32,472 bases of DNA from Methanosarcinales archaeon. GTDB lineage: Archaea > Halobacteriota > Syntropharchaeia > Alkanophagales > Methanospirareceae. The stretch's first letter is position 1. Every line of letters starts with the position of its first letter. The DNA is taken from NCBI GenBank assembly GCA_030611045.1, contig JAUWQN010000011.1:1-32472 (forward strand), read 5' to 3'. The notes under the pieces were generated by a model. That model worked only from the letters and a program-made list of their open reading frames with translations. It did not search any database and was not told the DNA's origin. Made by a program: the position numbers and the translations under genes. Positions 25,986 to 32,472 of this stretch are shown one piece after another.

Positions 25986-26684
25986 TTAGCGTTTCTTCTT
26001 GCACAATTGAGAGAGATAAATCCAGAAAGGCGTCCTCTTACAACTCTTTATCCTTACCTTTCCCTTCTTTAACTCTCTCAGGATCGCTTCGTATTCGAGC
26101 TTTTGCGCTACATCAACCTCCACTTCAACAGTCGCAAGGCCAACGCAGTCTGCGGAATGCGCATCACTTCCTGCAACGACTATGATGTTGTTGGTAGCTG
26201 CCGTTCTCCTCGCAAGTGCATTCGCAACGCCAGTAAAATATCTGGAATTGTGAATTTCTATTGCATCTATGTCTGGATGCGTGCAGAAGTTACCAATACT
26301 GTGCCGAAAAGGATGGAAAGGGTGCGGCGCAATAATTACAACGGTGCCCTTCTTCTCCTTCTCTTTCTCTCTTTGCTTTGCTATTCTTATCGTTTCCTCT
26401 GGCGATAACCCTTTCTCTATCCCTTCTTCGACTCCAAGCACAATCAAATGACCTTCAGACGTTGATACTTCTATACTAGGGATAATTATCAAATCCAACT
26501 CGTTATTGGCTACGTATCTTCGCGCAGCGGAAGAACCGTCCATCGTGTCGTGGTCGCATATTGCGATACCATCAAGCTTTTCCGCAATCGCACTTTCAAT
26601 TATCTCCTCGATTGAAGCACGTCCGTCATGCGAGTAATTAGTATGCACGTGCAGGTCGAGGGTTAGGGTCCTAGTTAGAGGCAT
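25986..26684 (-). CDS. PHP-domain phosphoesterase
   Basis: A 232-residue protein with all the PHP metal motifs: LDLHVHTNYSHDG (H12, H14), ICDHDTMDG, SIEVSTSEGHLI, APHPFHP, EIHNSR and AGSDAHSADCVG. This trinuclear metal site hydrolyses phosphoesters; stand-alone members include 3',5'-nucleotide and histidinol-phosphate phosphatases and 5'-3' RNases. The exact substrate is open. It lies 27 bases after the LeuA/CimA gene on the same strand, so the two may be co-transcribed. Confidence 0.88.
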   Translation of the reverse strand: MPLTRTLTLDLHVHTNYSHDGRASIEEIIESAIAEKLDGIAICDHDTMDGSSAARRYVANNELDLIIIPSIEVSTSEGHLIVLGVEEGIEKGLSPEETIRIAKQREKEKEKKGTVVIIAPHPFHPFRHSIGNFCTHPDIDAIEIHNSRYFTGVANALARRTAATNNIIVVAGSDAHSADCVGLATVEVEVDVAQKLEYEAILRELKKGKVRIKSCKRTPFWIYLSQLCKKKR

Positions 26685-26711
26685 CGTACGTCTACTGAGT
26701 TTATCTAATAA

Positions 26712-28193
26712 TCACCGATACAATCTATTCGCTCCGTTGATTAATGCATACAACGATGCGATGACGATGTCTTCACTCACGCCACTCGCGGTCATCGTCT
26801 TATCTCCCCTGCTTATCTTTACTACTACGTTTACCAGCGCATCCGTTCCACCGGTGATGGCGTCAACATGGTACTCCTCAAGGCGCAAATCGTTCATTGC
26901 CCTTCCCGCCAGTGCTTTCCTCAATGCATTTATCGCTGCATCCACCGGACCGATACCAACGTCTGCTTCCACAATATCCTCGCCATCTATCTTCAATCTT
27001 ATTGACGCCGTTGGCTGAACGTTCTTCCCGGATACCACAGATAAGTCAATAAGTTTTATCTTCTCCTCCCTCTCTATGCTCAATACATCCTCTACTATCG
27101 CCTGGAAATCCGAATCGGTGACTAATTTACCCTTATCGCCGAGTTCTTTCACCTTCACCAATATCTTCGTCATCTGCTCATCATCGGCCGCGATGTCCAT
27201 CTCTTTCAACACCTGTTTCACTGACGCCTTACCTGTATGCTTCCCGAATGCAAATCGTCTTGTTCTTCCTATTATCGCCGGATCCATTGGCTCATATAAA
27301 CTCGTATCCGCCAACGTCCCGTGGACGTGCATTCCTGACTCGTGCGTGAAGGCGTTATCGCCCATAAGCGGCTTGTTCGGAGCAAGCGGCATCTTTGTCA
27401 AATTCCTGACAACTCGAGAAGTTTCATACAGCTTTCCTTTCGTGATTCTCGTTTTCACGTCATAAAGCAGTTCCAAAGCGGTTACCACCTCTTCTAAGGC
27501 GGCATTACCCGCCCTTTCCCCAAGTCCATTCACTGTAACATGCACACACTCTGCCCCCACTGATACCGCAGCCACGGTATTCGCAGTAGCTAACCCGAAG
27601 TCGTTATGACAATGCACGGAAACCGGAGTGTTAACTGTGCAAAGAGGCTGAAATATCTCCTTCGTTCGCTCTGGATACAGCACACCAACGGTGTCGCAGA
27701 AGCATAAGCGGTCAACAACCGTAGATAAATCCGAGAAGAAGGATTTCAAAAATGCCATATCAGCTCGGGATGCGTCCTCTGAACTAATCTCCACGTTTAA
27801 TCCATGCGCTTTCACATATTCCGCCATCTCAATCGTCTTCGCTCTCAGTGTTTCCCTATCCATCTTCAGCTTCTTCTTTATGTGCGCATCAGAAACAGGA
27901 GCGACCAGATTAATTGTGTCAACATCACATTTTAGTGCAGCGTCAATGTCTCCCGGCAATAGTCGTGCAAAGGAGCAAATCTCAGCTTTTAAACCTTCGT
28001 TCGCTATTGCCTTTATCGCTCTTTGCTCACCTTCTGAAATAATAGCAGTCCCCGCTTCTATAACGTCAACGCCGAGTATATCAAGCTGCTTTGCAATCTG
28101 CAACTTCTGTTCTGGAGTCAATGACACCCCAGGGGTCTGCTCGCCATCACGAAGCGTTGTATCAAAGATTTTTACCGCTTTTACTTTTGCCAT
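26712..28193 (-). CDS. leuA: 2-isopropylmalate synthase / (R)-citramalate synthase family
   Basis: A 493-residue Claisen condensase. The TIM barrel opens with [17 protein letters not shown]. The metal ligands are HCHND, and [14 protein letters not shown] is the second family signature. A linker ([19 protein letters not shown]) and a C-terminal LeuA allosteric domain (about 375-493) are present. It joins acetyl-CoA with 2-oxoisovalerate (leucine) or pyruvate (citramalate route to isoleucine); archaeal LeuA and CimA cannot be told apart by eye, so the symbol is provisional. GGAAGGAT precedes ATG 28193, and TATTATAAATA on the minus strand is a likely TATA box. Confidence 0.9.
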   Translation of the reverse strand: MAKVKAVKIFDTTLRDGEQTPGVSLTPEQKLQIAKQLDILGVDVIEAGTAIISEGEQRAIKAIANEGLKAEICSFARLLPGDIDAALKCDVDTINLVAPVSDAHIKKKLKMDRETLRAKTIEMAEYVKAHGLNVEISSEDASRADMAFLKSFFSDLSTVVDRLCFCDTVGVLYPERTKEIFQPLCTVNTPVSVHCHNDFGLATANTVAAVSVGAECVHVTVNGLGERAGNAALEEVVTALELLYDVKTRITKGKLYETSRVVRNLTKMPLAPNKPLMGDNAFTHESGMHVHGTLADTSLYEPMDPAIIGRTRRFAFGKHTGKASVKQVLKEMDIAADDEQMTKILVKVKELGDKGKLVTDSDFQAIVEDVLSIEREEKIKLIDLSVVSGKNVQPTASIRLKIDGEDIVEADVGIGPVDAAINALRKALAGRAMNDLRLEEYHVDAITGGTDALVNVVVKISRGDKTMTASGVSEDIVIASLYALINGANRLYR

Positions 28194-28349
28194 AGGCTAT
28201 CCTTCCATTCCCAATTACTATAAGTAGTGGGCGGTATTTATAATACACGCTAAAAGATAGCAGATCTAAAGATTTGATTAATGCAGTTTCAAACAGAAGA
28301 TGCAATTTGACCGAAAGTCTTTTATCTCGTAATATCTAATCATTTCTAT

Positions 28350-28898
28350 ATGAAAACGAATGATGTGGGGACATCGGAAAAAGCGGATTATGATATCTCA
28401 ATAATTCGGCCACAGATGCGGGTTGAAGAGATCCAGATGAGAGGTCAGGGAATGTCGCCTGAACGGTTAAACGGCATCAAACAGGGATTGATCACGTTAC
28501 ATACAGCGGAAACGATGGCGATCAATGTCTACAAGTTTCAGATAACGAGCGAGGAGAGTGAACTCAATCTGCATTTAATCGCGGCGATGGCTAATGAGAT
28601 GACACACCTCCAGGATTTTCAGATTAAACTTTTCGAATACGGGTGGAAACCGAGCAAACTTAGATGGATAAATTGGCTTGTCAGTGCTACATTTGGATTC
28701 TTTGCACGACTGCGGGGTAAGAAAGCAATACTCAAAACGGGTATCTGGGTGGAGACAAAAGCCGTTCATCACTACGATGAGTTCCTCAAGACCATCGAAT
28801 GGGACGAAGATACTCGCAGGATAGTTGAGAAGAACCGAGCTGATGAATACGGGCATATCACCCGCTGGGAAAAGCTCCTCCAGTCAAACGAAGCATAG
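28350..28898 (+). CDS. COQ7-like ferritin-fold diiron protein
   Basis: A 182-residue four-helix protein with a complete diiron ligand set: E54 (HTAETMAINVYKFQ), E83-x-x-H86 (NEMTHLQDF), E135 (WVETKAVHHY) and E166-x-x-H169 (DEYGHITRW). The order and spacing match COQ7 / demethoxyubiquinone hydroxylase-like proteins, including a hydrophobic stretch between helices 2 and 3 (NWLVSATFGFFARL) that could touch the membrane. True COQ7 uses O2 and ubiquinone, neither expected here, so peroxide or oxygen detoxification or another redox role is more likely (inference). TTTTAT lies 27-32 bases before the ATG, compatible with a leaderless mRNA. Confidence 0.75.
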   Translation: MKTNDVGTSEKADYDISIIRPQMRVEEIQMRGQGMSPERLNGIKQGLITLHTAETMAINVYKFQITSEESELNLHLIAAMANEMTHLQDFQIKLFEYGWKPSKLRWINWLVSATFGFFARLRGKKAILKTGIWVETKAVHHYDEFLKTIEWDEDTRRIVEKNRADEYGHITRWEKLLQSNEA

Positions 28899-29272
28899 AT
28901 AAGAAATATACCTGGTGATAAAAGCTGAATGCGTTAATACTTTACTCGTCTCGGCATCACGGTAATATGGAAAAATTGCTCACGAAATTCCGCACCGGAC
29001 TATTGTGCAGACTAAAGAAATAATCAGAAAGCAGCGCGGACTCAAATGATATCTCTTATTCTAAGCATGAAATGTTATTTTGATATTTTCTCAATCAGAA
29101 CACTCTTCCCGCAGTTGCTACACCGCACTCTGTACGGGCGTCTTTCCATAAATAGCTCATAGATAAGGATTAGTTGGAAGAGGCGGTGCTATGAAAAGCG
29201 AAACCTTTGGGAGGTGATAACCGCCCCTTCCATGTAAACCATATATTTTTCTCTTTTTTAATCGCTTCCTTC
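28899..29272. other. Gap holding a candidate RNA and a short zinc-ribbon-like frame
   Basis: 374 bases without a firm gene. The minus strand 29075-29149 can encode 24 residues (MERRPYRVRCSNCGKSVLIE...), with a CxxC that looks like the end of a zinc ribbon. It has no ribosome site and may be a remnant. The candidate structured RNA at 29176-29231 is listed separately. A T-rich tract at about 29247-29260 can terminate plus-strand transcripts. Confidence 0.35.
29176..29231 (+). ncRNA. Candidate small structured RNA
   Basis: A 12-bp stem with one mismatch (GGAAGAGGCGGT at 29176-29187 with ACCGCCCCTTCC at 29220-29231) closes a 32-nt loop. Inside, GCT-ATGAAA-AGC and ACCT-TTGGG-AGGT can each form a small hairpin, giving a three-way junction. 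A T-rich tract follows 15-30 bases later. It is GC-rich within an AT-rich gap. No known RNA family is recognised, and the strand is chosen only because of the downstream Ts. Confidence 0.35.
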
Positions 29273-29953
29273 TCAATCAAGAACACTCCATTTCAGCAAC
29301 ACACCCTCATCCAGCTTTTCCACACCTAAAAGCTCCAGCTTTACCATCTCCGTTTCCTTTGTGAATCCTTCACCATCCACGAGTGTCGGCGCAGTCTCGC
29401 CGCCAACAATCATATTACTCACATAGGTATATATCATGTCAACGAGTTTCTGCGAGATCAAAGACCAGTTAAGCGTTGCACCGCCCTCTACCATCACTCT
29501 GCGCACACCACGTTGCCATACTAAAAAAAGAAGTTTCTTCAAGTCCACTTCTTCCATGCCGCAGACCAAAACATCTGCTTTCTCGCCTAACTGTCCCACA
29601 TTCTCTAAAATAGCACGTTGCGAAACGGCAATTATTCGTTTGCCTTCGCCTTTGTTCAGTACATCTGCATCAACCGGCGTTCTCGCTTCACTGTCTACCA
29701 CTATCCTGAGTGGATTCTCGCCTTGTCCCGCGCTCTTCCGTTCTTCACGCCTGTTTTTTGATTTGACCGTTAAAGACGGGTTATCCGCTAAAACTGTGCC
29801 TATGCCCACCATGATTGCATCGCTTCTCGCCCTCAGTGCATCAACCCTATCAAAATCTTCCGTGCCGCTTATTCTCGTCTGTGTTCTTTTTACCGTTGAT
29901 ATTTTTCCATCCGCGCTCATTGCGGCATTTATAAAGACAAGCGGTCTCTCCAT
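29273..29953 (-). CDS. 2,5-diamino-6-(ribosylamino)pyrimidinone 5'-phosphate reductase (archaeal riboflavin/F420 pathway)
   Basis: A 226-residue protein of the RibD C-terminal / DHFR-like reductase family, stand-alone as in archaea (MJ0671 type). Seen: the N-terminal FINAAMSADGKIST, LRARSDAIMVGIGTVLADNPSLTV (NADPH and substrate binding), PLRIVVDSEARTP, and GVRRVMVEGGATLNWSLI. It reduces the ribose of the GTP-derived intermediate early in riboflavin synthesis, which also feeds the deazaflavin of F420. Length is typical. Start ATG 29953 is preceded by AAGGGGG, located inside a small upstream ORF that ends one base before it. Confidence 0.92.
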   Translation of the reverse strand: MERPLVFINAAMSADGKISTVKRTQTRISGTEDFDRVDALRARSDAIMVGIGTVLADNPSLTVKSKNRREERKSAGQGENPLRIVVDSEARTPVDADVLNKGEGKRIIAVSQRAILENVGQLGEKADVLVCGMEEVDLKKLLFLVWQRGVRRVMVEGGATLNWSLISQKLVDMIYTYVSNMIVGGETAPTLVDGEGFTKETEMVKLELLGVEKLDEGVLLKWSVLD

Positions 29954-29954
29954 G

Positions 29955-30014
29955 TTATGTTACCCCCTTACTTAACAACACGTTGCATAGGAACGTTCTC
30001 CATTCTGTAAACAT
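29955..30014 (-). CDS. 19-codon ORF upstream of the riboflavin-pathway reductase
   Basis: ATG 30014 is preceded by a consensus Shine-Dalgarno (AAAGGAGGAA) with 5-6 bases spacing, the best ribosome site in this area. The product would be MFTEWRTFLCNVLLSKGVT, ending in TAA one base before the reductase ATG. The ribosome site of the reductase (AAGGGGG) lies within its last codons, so translation may be coupled. It could be a leader peptide, a remnant of an older gene start, or chance. Confidence 0.35.
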   Translation of the reverse strand: MFTEWRTFLCNVLLSKGVT

Positions 30015-30043
30015 ACAAATTCCTCCTTTATTACTTATCATTG

Positions 30044-30125
30044 GACATAACTAACGGCTACCGCATAAAAGAAGTTTTTGCAGAATACAAATTTGGGTGT
30101 TGCTGAAAGGCGAATATTTTATGTC
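30044..30125 (-). repeat. Second palindromic repeat related to the attC-like element
   Basis: GACATAA (30044-30050) and TTATGTC (30119-30125) form a perfect 7-bp inverted pair about 80 bp apart. Inside lies ATAAAAGAAGTT (30065-30076), identical to 1978-1989 of the attC-like element, followed by a further shared AATTTGG. Like the first, it lies behind the stop of a minus-strand gene (methyltransferase) and before a strong ribosome site. The inner L-type boxes are not clear, so it is more degenerate. Confidence 0.4.
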
Positions 30126-30162
30126 GTGTTGTGATCGATCGTAGGTGCGAAGCCGCCCATCA

Positions 30163-30693
30163 CTATCCCTCTTTCAAGAAACTATATGTTCTTTTACCTT
30201 TTCTTGACAGTCTAAACAAATCTTCATTTGTTACCTTAGATACTATCTCATCTTCATTCATATGGTGGTCACTGAAGGACAGAATTCCGTTTGGTTTCAA
30301 TACTCGATGTAACTCTTCTAACACCCCCTTCGATTCACTCAAGTCGTGAAACGCATCGTATAATATAGCTACATCTACGCTACTATCTGGCAATCCCGTT
30401 TTGCACCCAGAACAAATGGTTTTTACATTCGAAAGCTGCTTTCTTGACGCGATATTCTGAACTCTCTGAATTGCAAGTGGATGGATATCTAAGGCGTAAA
30501 TTTTCCCGGATTCCCCCACCAATTCTGCAAGAGGGATTATATAACTGCCAGGTCCACAGCCATAATCAAGTACGTGAAATCCTGGTTTTATCCCCACTTC
30601 TTTCAAGATATTCGTGCGGGGCAATAAGAAATCGCGAAATTTGTAGCCGAAAGACATGAATTTGAAGTGGAAATTGGACATTGGTTTATCCAT
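30163..30693 (-). CDS. Class I SAM-dependent methyltransferase
   Basis: About 176 residues with a Rossmann SAM-binding core: motif I HVLDYGCGPGSYIIPLAEL, the acidic residue at the end of beta 2 (YALDIHPLAI), VDVAILYDAFHDL as motif II/III, and ELHRVLKPNGILSFSDHHM. The UbiE/COQ5-like wording (LKPNGILSFSD) is typical of small-molecule methyltransferases; the substrate is unknown. The frame opens with GTG 30702, but ATG 30693 has GGGGTGA at good spacing. The palindromic repeat at 30044-30125 follows its stop, so it may be a second mobile cassette-like gene (inference). Confidence 0.85.
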   Translation of the reverse strand: MDKPMSNFHFKFMSFGYKFRDFLLPRTNILKEVGIKPGFHVLDYGCGPGSYIIPLAELVGESGKIYALDIHPLAIQRVQNIASRKQLSNVKTICSGCKTGLPDSSVDVAILYDAFHDLSESKGVLEELHRVLKPNGILSFSDHHMNEDEIVSKVTNEDLFRLSRKGKRTYSFLKEG

Positions 30694-30816
30694 GTAGTTC
30701 ACCCCTATTTTTCACGTTCTAACTTCCATCATCTCCCCCAGTGGGATATTATACATTTTGGATAATATTAATAGCTATTTAAATCCAACGCTTATTTGGC
30801 TTAGCGTGTGAGCTAA

Positions 30817-30900
30817 GCGGGGATAGCCGAGCTGGACAAAGGCGCAGGACTTAAGATCCTGTTCCGCAGGGATACGAGGGTTCGAATCCCTCTCCCCGCA
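30817..30900 (+). tRNA. tRNA-Leu (anticodon TAA)
   Basis: Full class II tRNA: acceptor GCGGGGA/TCCCCGC, D arm with TAGCCGAGCTGGACAAAGGC, anticodon stem CAGGA/TCCTG with loop CTTAAGA (anticodon TAA), a long variable arm, and T arm GAGGG-TTCGAAT-CCCTC. The discriminator is A (30900). CCA is not encoded. TATTTAAAT at about 30774-30783 is the likely TATA box. Its 3' end is the probable attachment site of the recombinase element that follows. Confidence 0.95.
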
Positions 30901-30916
30901 TGTTTTTACCAGCAAA

Positions 30917-30924
30917 TTTATATA
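30917..30924 (+). promoter_or_regulatory. TATA box of the RHH-integrase operon
   Basis: TTTATATA centred 26 bases before ATG 30947, between the tRNA-Leu 3' end and the gene. The spacing predicts transcription starting at the ATG, hence a leaderless mRNA. Confidence 0.55.
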
Positions 30925-30946
30925 CTAGCACACTCCATAGTAATGT

Positions 30947-31495
30947 ATGGTGCGAAAAGACAAAGGCGCGGAAAGGAAGAAGACTGAAACCATCAAAGAG
31001 CGGGCAATTTACGTTTATCTCCCCTCTCAAGAGATGGTTAAGGACTGGAAAAAGCGCGCGAAGAAGCGAGGGGCGTCCATCTCGAAGTTCGTTATCGAGC
31101 ACGTCGAAAATTCACTGCAGCAGGAAGAGGATTCAACCTACAAACCCCGAGGAGAATTAATCAAGGAGATCAACGAGCTGAGAGCACAGATAAGAGAGCT
31201 AACGGGTGATAACCGACAGAAGAGAATCGTGATTGAACGATTAGAAAACGAGTTGAGGACGTATAGAGCAGAAGTCTTTTTGCAAGAAAGATTCGAGGGG
31301 GTTAGGAAGTACGATAAGGAATTGATTGGCATTCTGAAAAAGCGAGGCGTAGTAGACAGTGATGAGTTGTTGGAATATCTCGGCATTGATCACCGGGATA
31401 GCGATCTTGTTAAAGCAGTATCCATACAGTTGGCAACGCTTGAAGCTTACGGACTTGTATCGCAGACTAAGCGAGGATGGAGGTGGGTGGGATGA
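30947..31495 (+). CDS. Ribbon-helix-helix-like / winged-helix DNA-binding protein of an integrated element
   Basis: A 182-residue protein in three parts. The N-terminal IKERAIYVYLPSQEMVKDWKKRAKKRGASISKFVIEHV resembles a ribbon-helix-helix DNA-binding domain. The middle (about 68-110) is a coiled coil (ELIKEINELRAQIREL...RLENELRTYRAE). The end (about 120-182) looks like a small winged helix (YDKELIGILKKRGVVDSDELLEYL...YGLVSQTKRGWRW). It lies 47 bases behind tRNA-Leu and overlaps the recombinase by 4 bases (ATGA). Such proteins probably act as the partner or regulator of the recombinase, for example as directionality factor or repressor; this is inference from position. Confidence 0.75.
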   Translation: MVRKDKGAERKKTETIKERAIYVYLPSQEMVKDWKKRAKKRGASISKFVIEHVENSLQQEEDSTYKPRGELIKEINELRAQIRELTGDNRQKRIVIERLENELRTYRAEVFLQERFEGVRKYDKELIGILKKRGVVDSDELLEYLGIDHRDSDLVKAVSIQLATLEAYGLVSQTKRGWRWVG

Positions 31496-32451
31496 GCAGC
31501 AGGGCTATCCTACCATACCAAGCCACCAAGAGCAACATGGATCTAATCGAGGGGTTTTATGAAGACTGTAAACTAAAGGGCATGACTCCCGAGACAATAC
31601 GGCGATACAAATCCAGCATCTTAATCTTCAATGATTTCCTTACTCAGCGGGGGACATCCTTGATTGATGTTGATAAGGGAGCGCTAAAGGACTTTCTTGC
31701 ATATCTTCGGCAGGTAAGAAAAGTGAAGCAAAATACGATTGAAAACTATTTCTCTGCTTTATCAAGCCTCTACGAATTTTTAGAATTTGAAGAATATATG
31801 CTAAAAAATCCTGTACTGGCAGTAAGGAAACGTTTTGTGAGATCGTACAAAAAGGGTAAGGGTAGTAATTCGGATAGAAAACTAATTCCCGTCGAGGAAA
31901 TGAAAATCCTCATCAATTCCATTCTGGATACGAGGGATAAAGCTATTATAACGCTTTTAGCAAAGACAGGGATCAGAAGGGGGGAGCTTATCAGTATAGA
32001 CGTAGATGACATAGATTGGGTTGAAAATAGCATAACCCTCAAACCAAAAGCAAAACGAAGTAATAGAACAGTTTTCTTTGACGATGAGACTGCGAGGCTT
32101 CTTAAAAAATGGATTAAGTTAAGGGAGCGAAGAGAACCAAAAACTAATGCCTTGTTCATCGGTGAGACTGGAACCCGATTGAATAGAAATGGCTGTTATA
32201 TCGCCGTTACGAAACATGCACAGCGAGTAGGCCTGCATGATTCAGATTCAGATAAGATGGAAGATCACTTCTCGCCGCACTGTTGCCGGCACTGGTTCAC
32301 CACGCATCTTCGAAGGGCAGGGATGACACGAGAGTTCATTCAGGAGTTGCGCGGCGATAGAAGAAAGGATGCCATTGACATCTACGATCACATAGACAAA
32401 GAAGAACTTAGAGAAGCGTATCTTGCTCACATTCCGCAGTTGGGGATATAA
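31492..32451 (+). CDS. Tyrosine recombinase / integrase (XerC/D-like)
   Basis: About 319 residues. An N-terminal SAM-like core-binding domain (about 15-105; FYEDCKLKGMTPETIRRYKSS) precedes the catalytic domain. Catalytic residues: R162 (AKTGIRRGEL), a lysine in LKPKAKRSN, H263 and R266 (SPHCCRHWFTTHL), and nucleophile Y298 (AIDIYDHI). The usual LGH box is ELRGD, common in archaeal integrases. The frame opens at 31477, but ATG 31492 forms an ATGA overlap with the preceding gene, with GGAGGTGGG upstream. With tRNA-Leu 0.6 kb upstream it probably integrated this element there. The other attachment site is not in the window. Confidence 0.92.
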   Translation: MSSRAILPYQATKSNMDLIEGFYEDCKLKGMTPETIRRYKSSILIFNDFLTQRGTSLIDVDKGALKDFLAYLRQVRKVKQNTIENYFSALSSLYEFLEFEEYMLKNPVLAVRKRFVRSYKKGKGSNSDRKLIPVEEMKILINSILDTRDKAIITLLAKTGIRRGELISIDVDDIDWVENSITLKPKAKRSNRTVFFDDETARLLKKWIKLRERREPKTNALFIGETGTRLNRNGCYIAVTKHAQRVGLHDSDSDKMEDHFSPHCCRHWFTTHLRRAGMTREFIQELRGDRRKDAIDIYDHIDKEELREAYLAHIPQLGI

Positions 32452-32472
32452 TTTACACCATATAAACTACAC

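Noticed and set aside
29075-29149. 24-codon zinc-ribbon-like frame on the minus strand
   Set aside because: A single CxxC, no ribosome site and no start that fits a family. Probably a remnant or chance, so not listed as a gene.
29176-29231. Possible hammerhead ribozyme (closing stem, CTATGA, GCGAAACC, small stem, GATA before the 3' strand)
   Set aside because: The CUGAUGA core lacks one G, stem II cannot form, and the base at the cleavage position does not fit NUH. Kept only as an unclassified RNA candidate.

Overview
This 32.5 kb window looks like the chromosome of an anaerobic methanogenic or methane-oxidising euryarchaeon. An ANME-1 / Methanophagales-type or Syntrophoarchaeum-like organism is the best guess, made from gene content alone. 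The main markers are AtwA (methyl-coenzyme M reductase system component A2), CofE of F420 synthesis, the CbiZ-CobZ fusion CbiS, archaeal-type PheS, archease, an archaeal ATP-dependent DNA ligase and two tungsten-type aldehyde:ferredoxin oxidoreductases. Several genes start at or within a few bases of the predicted transcription start, about 26 bp after a TATA box, as in leaderless archaeal mRNAs.

Left end (1-3100): an accessory-looking area. It holds the tail of an unknown gene, a long gene-poor stretch, and two near-identical YwbE-family genes bracketing a DUF502 membrane protein. Next comes a membrane protein of unknown function whose gene has the borders of an integron gene cassette: a GTTAGAC core upstream and an 86-bp attC-like palindrome downstream.

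Core block (3100-18900): archease, PheS, a phenylacetate-CoA ligase-like enzyme, a 16-cysteine ferredoxin plus aldehyde oxidoreductase operon, CofE, a Trm112-like zinc protein, a DUF7524-like membrane protein and CTP synthase. These are followed by a HicB-like gene that has lost its stop and runs antisense into pyrG, DNA ligase, a GNAT remnant, an OFA-type MFS transporter, a DUF488 protein, tRNA-Glu(CTC) and AtwA.

Second metabolic block (19300-28900): an unknown small protein, a class II aldolase joined in an operon to a second aldehyde oxidoreductase, and CbiS divergent from a bacterial-type CobT with an apparent frameshift in an A8 run. Then come an HTH-ACT regulator, a small coiled-coil membrane protein, MobA, a PHP-domain protein, a LeuA/CimA synthase and a COQ7-like diiron protein. 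MobA could supply pterin cofactor chemistry for the oxidoreductases. CbiS and CobT both serve corrinoid salvage, which fits a corrinoid-dependent C1 metabolism.

Right end (28900-32472): a candidate structured RNA, the archaeal riboflavin-pathway reductase with a 19-codon ORF just upstream, a second palindromic repeat related to the attC-like one, a methyltransferase and tRNA-Leu(TAA). Directly behind that tRNA lie a ribbon-helix-helix-like protein and a tyrosine recombinase. This is the usual layout for one end of an element integrated at a tRNA, and the rest would lie beyond the window.

All functional calls come from reading motifs and domain order by eye. No database search was run.
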